Of a DNA stretch of 64,000 bases, positions 61,677 through 64,000 are shown piece after piece. How positions within the stretch are numbered: position 1 is the stretch's first letter; every line of letters starts with the position of its first letter. Source of the stretch: Acidobacteriota bacterium (GTDB lineage Bacteria > Acidobacteriota > UBA6911); contig JAAYCX010000090.1 of assembly GCA_012729555.1 (NCBI GenBank), positions 104,606 to 168,605 on the forward strand, written 5' to 3'. Both the position numbers and the translations under genes were made by a program. The notes below the pieces were generated by a model that worked only from the letters and a program-made list of their open reading frames with translations, had not been told where the DNA came from and searched no databases.

Positions 61677-62383
61677 CGGGGGAGTTTACAAAGGGAGATC
61701 CTGCCGGTCGCGGGCTTGAAGATCATCATCTGGAAGATCCCGGGGCCGTCGTAGCGGTTGCCCCTGACCGCGTACGACTCCGCCGCGCCGCCGGTGGCGA
61801 AGAGGGGGACGCCGGAGCTTTCGCGCCGGGAATAGCCGTGGATGTGCCCGAAGAAGGCGGCCCGGATCCTCCTCCGGTGGCGCCGGAGCAGGGCCAGGAA
61901 ACGGTCGGAATAGACCGGCGGGAGGCTGTGAAACCCCCACCCCTCCACCCGCGGGGGGACGTGGGAAAAGATCAGGGTGCCGGGCCGGAGGTGCTGCTCG
62001 AGAAACGCCGCCTCGCTCCGGCGGAAGGTCCGGTCGGAGGTGTTGAGCCCGACAAAGCGCCAACGGCCCACGTCCACGACCTTGCGCGTCGGGCCGAAAT
62101 GGCGCACGAACTCCGCGAGCGGCCGGTCGTGGTCCCCCGGGACCGCGGCCAGCATCGCCGGGTACGGATCGAGGGCGCGGAGGATGGCCCGGTATTCCCG
62201 GCGCGTGGCGTGGACCGCCAGGTCCCCCGCAACCAGGAACAGGTCCGGCCGGTGGAGGCGCCATACATGCTCGAGGAGCGGGGGGAAATTCCCCCTCCAT
62301 TCCGGGCGGCACGCCGGGTCGGCCATGACGGCGACGGTCCGGACCCCCTCGATCCCCAGGTACTTCTCCCTGATGATGTCCAT
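61673..62383 (-). CDS. Metallophosphoesterase, variant first motif
   Basis: 236 residues of the calcineurin-like phosphoesterase fold: VAGDLAVH (GDL), VPGDHDRPL (GNHD-like, with Asp for Asn), FSHVPPR and FFGHIHGYS (GHxH). The first motif, normally D-x-H, reads MADPACRP, so the His ligand is missing, which may change the metal site. It would hydrolyse phosphomono- or diesters in the cytoplasm. GAGG is well spaced for the ATG at 62383. It shares the palindromic CTAG (61673-61676) with the GH3 gene as overlapping stop codons. Confidence 0.82.
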   Translation of the reverse strand: MDIIREKYLGIEGVRTVAVMADPACRPEWRGNFPPLLEHVWRLHRPDLFLVAGDLAVHATRREYRAILRALDPYPAMLAAVPGDHDRPLAEFVRHFGPTRKVVDVGRWRFVGLNTSDRTFRRSEAAFLEQHLRPGTLIFSHVPPRVEGWGFHSLPPVYSDRFLALLRRHRRRIRAAFFGHIHGYSRRESSGVPLFATGGAAESYAVRGNRYDGPGIFQMMIFKPATGRISLCKLPR

Positions 62384-62445
62384 TCCGGATCCTCAACCTG
62401 CAAGTCTGGCGTATACCACGGCGCCAATCAAGCCCCTCCCGGCCC

Positions 62446-62823
62446 CTACGAAGGTCTGCGGACGCTCCGGGTGACGATGATGTCGGTGTCGCAGCCGGCC
62501 GGCCGGCTGAGGACCACAGCCCCGATCTCCACGGGGGCGTCGACCGTGACCTTCCGGATCTCCTCCATGACGTCCATGATCCGGGCAAGCGGGATGGGGC
62601 GGTCGGTCCGGACGCTCGCCAGGGGGGCATCCCCCCCCCGCACCCGCACGCTCGAACTGATCGTGCGCATGGGGTTCAGGATCTCCTGCCGCACCCAATC
62701 CTCCCCCTTCGGGCACACGCTCCCCTCGACCTTGGCGATCACGGGGGTTTCGTCGTCGTCCACGTAGGCCACCAGGGGGCAGCCGTTGGGACAGAGCACG
62801 CACGTATACTCTTTCTTGATCAT
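62446..62823 (-). CDS. DUF1667 protein, partner of FAD oxidoreductase
   Basis: 125 residues. The N-terminal cysteine motif YTCVLCPNGCPL (CxxCxxxC) and VCPKGEDWVRQEI are hallmarks of DUF1667, which probably binds an Fe-S cluster. It overlaps the FAD oxidoreductase stop by ATGA (62823-62820). In many anaerobes this pair sits with an anaerobic glycerol-3-phosphate-dehydrogenase-like protein; that gene would be beyond 64000. It probably passes electrons from the flavoprotein. Confidence 0.88.
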   Translation of the reverse strand: MIKKEYTCVLCPNGCPLVAYVDDDETPVIAKVEGSVCPKGEDWVRQEILNPMRTISSSVRVRGGDAPLASVRTDRPIPLARIMDVMEEIRKVTVDAPVEIGAVVLSRPAGCDTDIIVTRSVRRPS

Positions 62824-64000
62824 TCTACCGACACCTCCAGGGGGGAACCGTCCGCGCCGGCCCCCTTCTTGACCGGGATCCGGATCATCTCCGCGGGGTG
62901 CAGCCGCATCATCTTCTTCTTCCGGATCGTCCTCCCTCCCCCGTCCCGGATCACGACCGTCCTGTCGCGCCACGGGGCGGTCACGCGCAGGGAGAGGATG
63001 AAGTCCCGCTCGCCCGAAACGGTCTGGGGGAGGACGTAGCGCACCCCCTCCCCCGCGCGGACCGGGGTCCGCCGCCGGGGCTCCTCGCGCCGGTCCTGCA
63101 CGTAGGCGGCCGCGAACCGCCCCGCCTCCTCCGCCTCCACCGACACCCAGTCGGCCAGGTCGTGCACGTGCAGCACGTTGCCGCAGGCGAAAATGCCCGG
63201 GACTCCGGTCATGAACGTGTCGTCCACCAGCGCCCCCCCCGTGACCGGGTCGATCGCCACCCCGGCCTGGACCGTCAGCTCGTTTTCCGGGATCAGCCCC
63301 ACCGACAGGAGCAGCGTGTCGCAGGGGACCGTGCGTTCGGTCTCCGGGATCGGGACCCGGTCCCCGTCCACCTGCGCCACCCGGATCGCCTCCAGCCGCC
63401 CCTTGCCGATGATCTCGGTTACGGTGGTGTTGAGGAAGAGGGGGATGTCGTAGTCGTTGAGGCACTGCTGGATGTTGCGCGGCAGGCCGCTGGAATAGGG
63501 GAGGATCTCGAACACCGCCTCCACGCGGGCCCCCTCGAGCGTCATGCGCCGCGCCATGATCAGGCCGATGTCGCCCGAGCCGAGGATGCACACCTTCCGG
63601 CCCACCATGATGTTTTCGAGGTTGATGAAGTTCTGGGCCGAGCCGGCGGTGTAGACCCCCGCGGGGCGGTGCCCCGGGATGGAGATCGCCCCCCGGGTCC
63701 TCTCCCGGCAGCCCATGGCCAGGATCACCGCGCCCGCCTCGATGTGCCGGAGTGCGCCGCGGGCGCTCACCTCCAGGACCCTCTCCGCCGACAGGGAGAG
63801 GACGATGGTGTTGTCCATCACCTCGACCCCCGCGCCCGGCAGCCTGCGGATGTATCGGTCGGCGTACTCGGGGCCGGAGAGCGCCTCCTTGAACGCGTGC
63901 AGCCCGAAGCCGTCGTGGATGCACTGGTTCAGGATTCCCCCCAGGATCCGGTCGCGCTCGATGAGGAGCACCTCCCTGCAGCCCGCCTCCCGGGCCGCGA
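62820..64000 (-). CDS. NAD(P)/FAD-dependent oxidoreductase, 5' end beyond window
   Basis: At least 393 residues visible, open to the window edge (AREAGCREVLLIERD and onward), so the N-terminal FAD-binding GxGxxG lies outside. AGAVILAMGCRERTRG and VCILGSGDIGLIMARRM (second dinucleotide fold) and GIFACGNVLHVHDLADWV are conserved in the sarcosine oxidase alpha/HcnA-HcnB-like group paired with DUF1667. It transfers electrons between a flavin and NAD(P)H or an Fe-S carrier. Translationally coupled to the DUF1667 gene. Confidence 0.85.
   Translation of the reverse strand, partial: AAREAGCREVLLIERDRILGGILNQCIHDGFGLHAFKEALSGPEYADRYIRRLPGAGVEVMDNTIVLSLSAERVLEVSARGALRHIEAGAVILAMGCRERTRGAISIPGHRPAGVYTAGSAQNFINLENIMVGRKVCILGSGDIGLIMARRMTLEGARVEAVFEILPYSSGLPRNIQQCLNDYDIPLFLNTTVTEIIGKGRLEAIRVAQVDGDRVPIPETERTVPCDTLLLSVGLIPENELTVQAGVAIDPVTGGALVDDTFMTGVPGIFACGNVLHVHDLADWVSVEAEEAGRFAAAYVQDRREEPRRRTPVRAGEGVRYVLPQTVSGERDFILSLRVTAPWRDRTVVIRDGGGRTIRKKKMMRLHPAEMIRIPVKKGAGADGSPLEVSVE

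Overview
The window looks like chromosomal DNA from an anaerobic or facultatively anaerobic member of the Acidobacteriota. The evidence is a uniformly high-GC coding style, a VWA protein of the type described mainly from Acidobacteria (13256-14281), a very large Oar-like TonB-dependent receptor with an N-terminal carboxypeptidase-like domain (39108-42578), and several oxygen-sensitive or anaerobic enzymes: a class I Fe-S fumarase, a glycyl radical enzyme, a coenzyme-B12 mutase and NrfHA. There are no rRNA genes and no CRISPR array. The only tRNA is tRNA-Ala(GGC) at 917-992.

Layout. Positions 1-916 are clearly less GC-rich than the rest and hold the end of an AbiEii-type toxin gene abutting the 3' end of tRNA-Ala, the usual position for an integrated island. 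1155-8337 carries an RNA-related pair (L7Ae-like protein and RluA-like synthase), a HExxH protein, two B12-binding radical SAM proteins, an Hfq-like protein with a long basic tail and a Gfo/Idh/MocA protein. 8430-17543 is a mixed housekeeping stretch: a coiled-coil protein interrupted by an amber codon, an APC permease, a PIG-L deacetylase, a cold-shock gene behind an attenuator-like leader, an alpha/beta hydrolase, the VWA protein, a carboxylesterase and fumarase. 17666-23430 is a metal-uptake operon (TonB receptor, binding protein, ATPase, permease, methyltransferase) divergent from nikR. A NikR-type palindrome in the shared intergenic region argues that the metal is nickel. 23437-31077 has a photolyase, MntP, a pentaheme cytochrome with a cytochrome/barrel fusion, a second cold-shock gene and nrfHA (nitrite to ammonium). 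31152-38804 has two glycosidase-like genes and a PaaK-PaaK-ACT operon. 39108-48214 has the large TonB receptor, a DUF523/DUF1722 protein, two ATPase-less MacB-type permeases, a 2-hydroxyacid dehydrogenase and a secreted kinase-like protein.

The most unusual part is 48238-64000. A co-directional block (two aldehyde dehydrogenases, iron-type alcohol dehydrogenase, glycyl radical enzyme and its activase, a fused glutamate-mutase-like B12 enzyme, a cupin and a GH3 lipoprotein) faces an SDR on one side and a phosphoesterase, DUF1667 protein and FAD oxidoreductase on the other. Two radical chemistries, glycyl/thiyl and adenosylcobalamin, sit in one apparent operon. The mutase keeps the carboxylate-binding arginines of glutamate mutase but has Pro at the position of the residue that binds the substrate amine. 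The glycyl radical enzyme lacks the usual Cys-x-Glu motif. Together these suggest an uncharacterised anaerobic pathway acting on a dicarboxylate that is not glutamate.

Regulatory patterns that recur: both cold-shock genes have an intrinsic-terminator-like hairpin between promoter and start codon, and several genes have a -10-like box only 6-7 bases before the start codon, suggesting leaderless or ultra-short-leader mRNAs.
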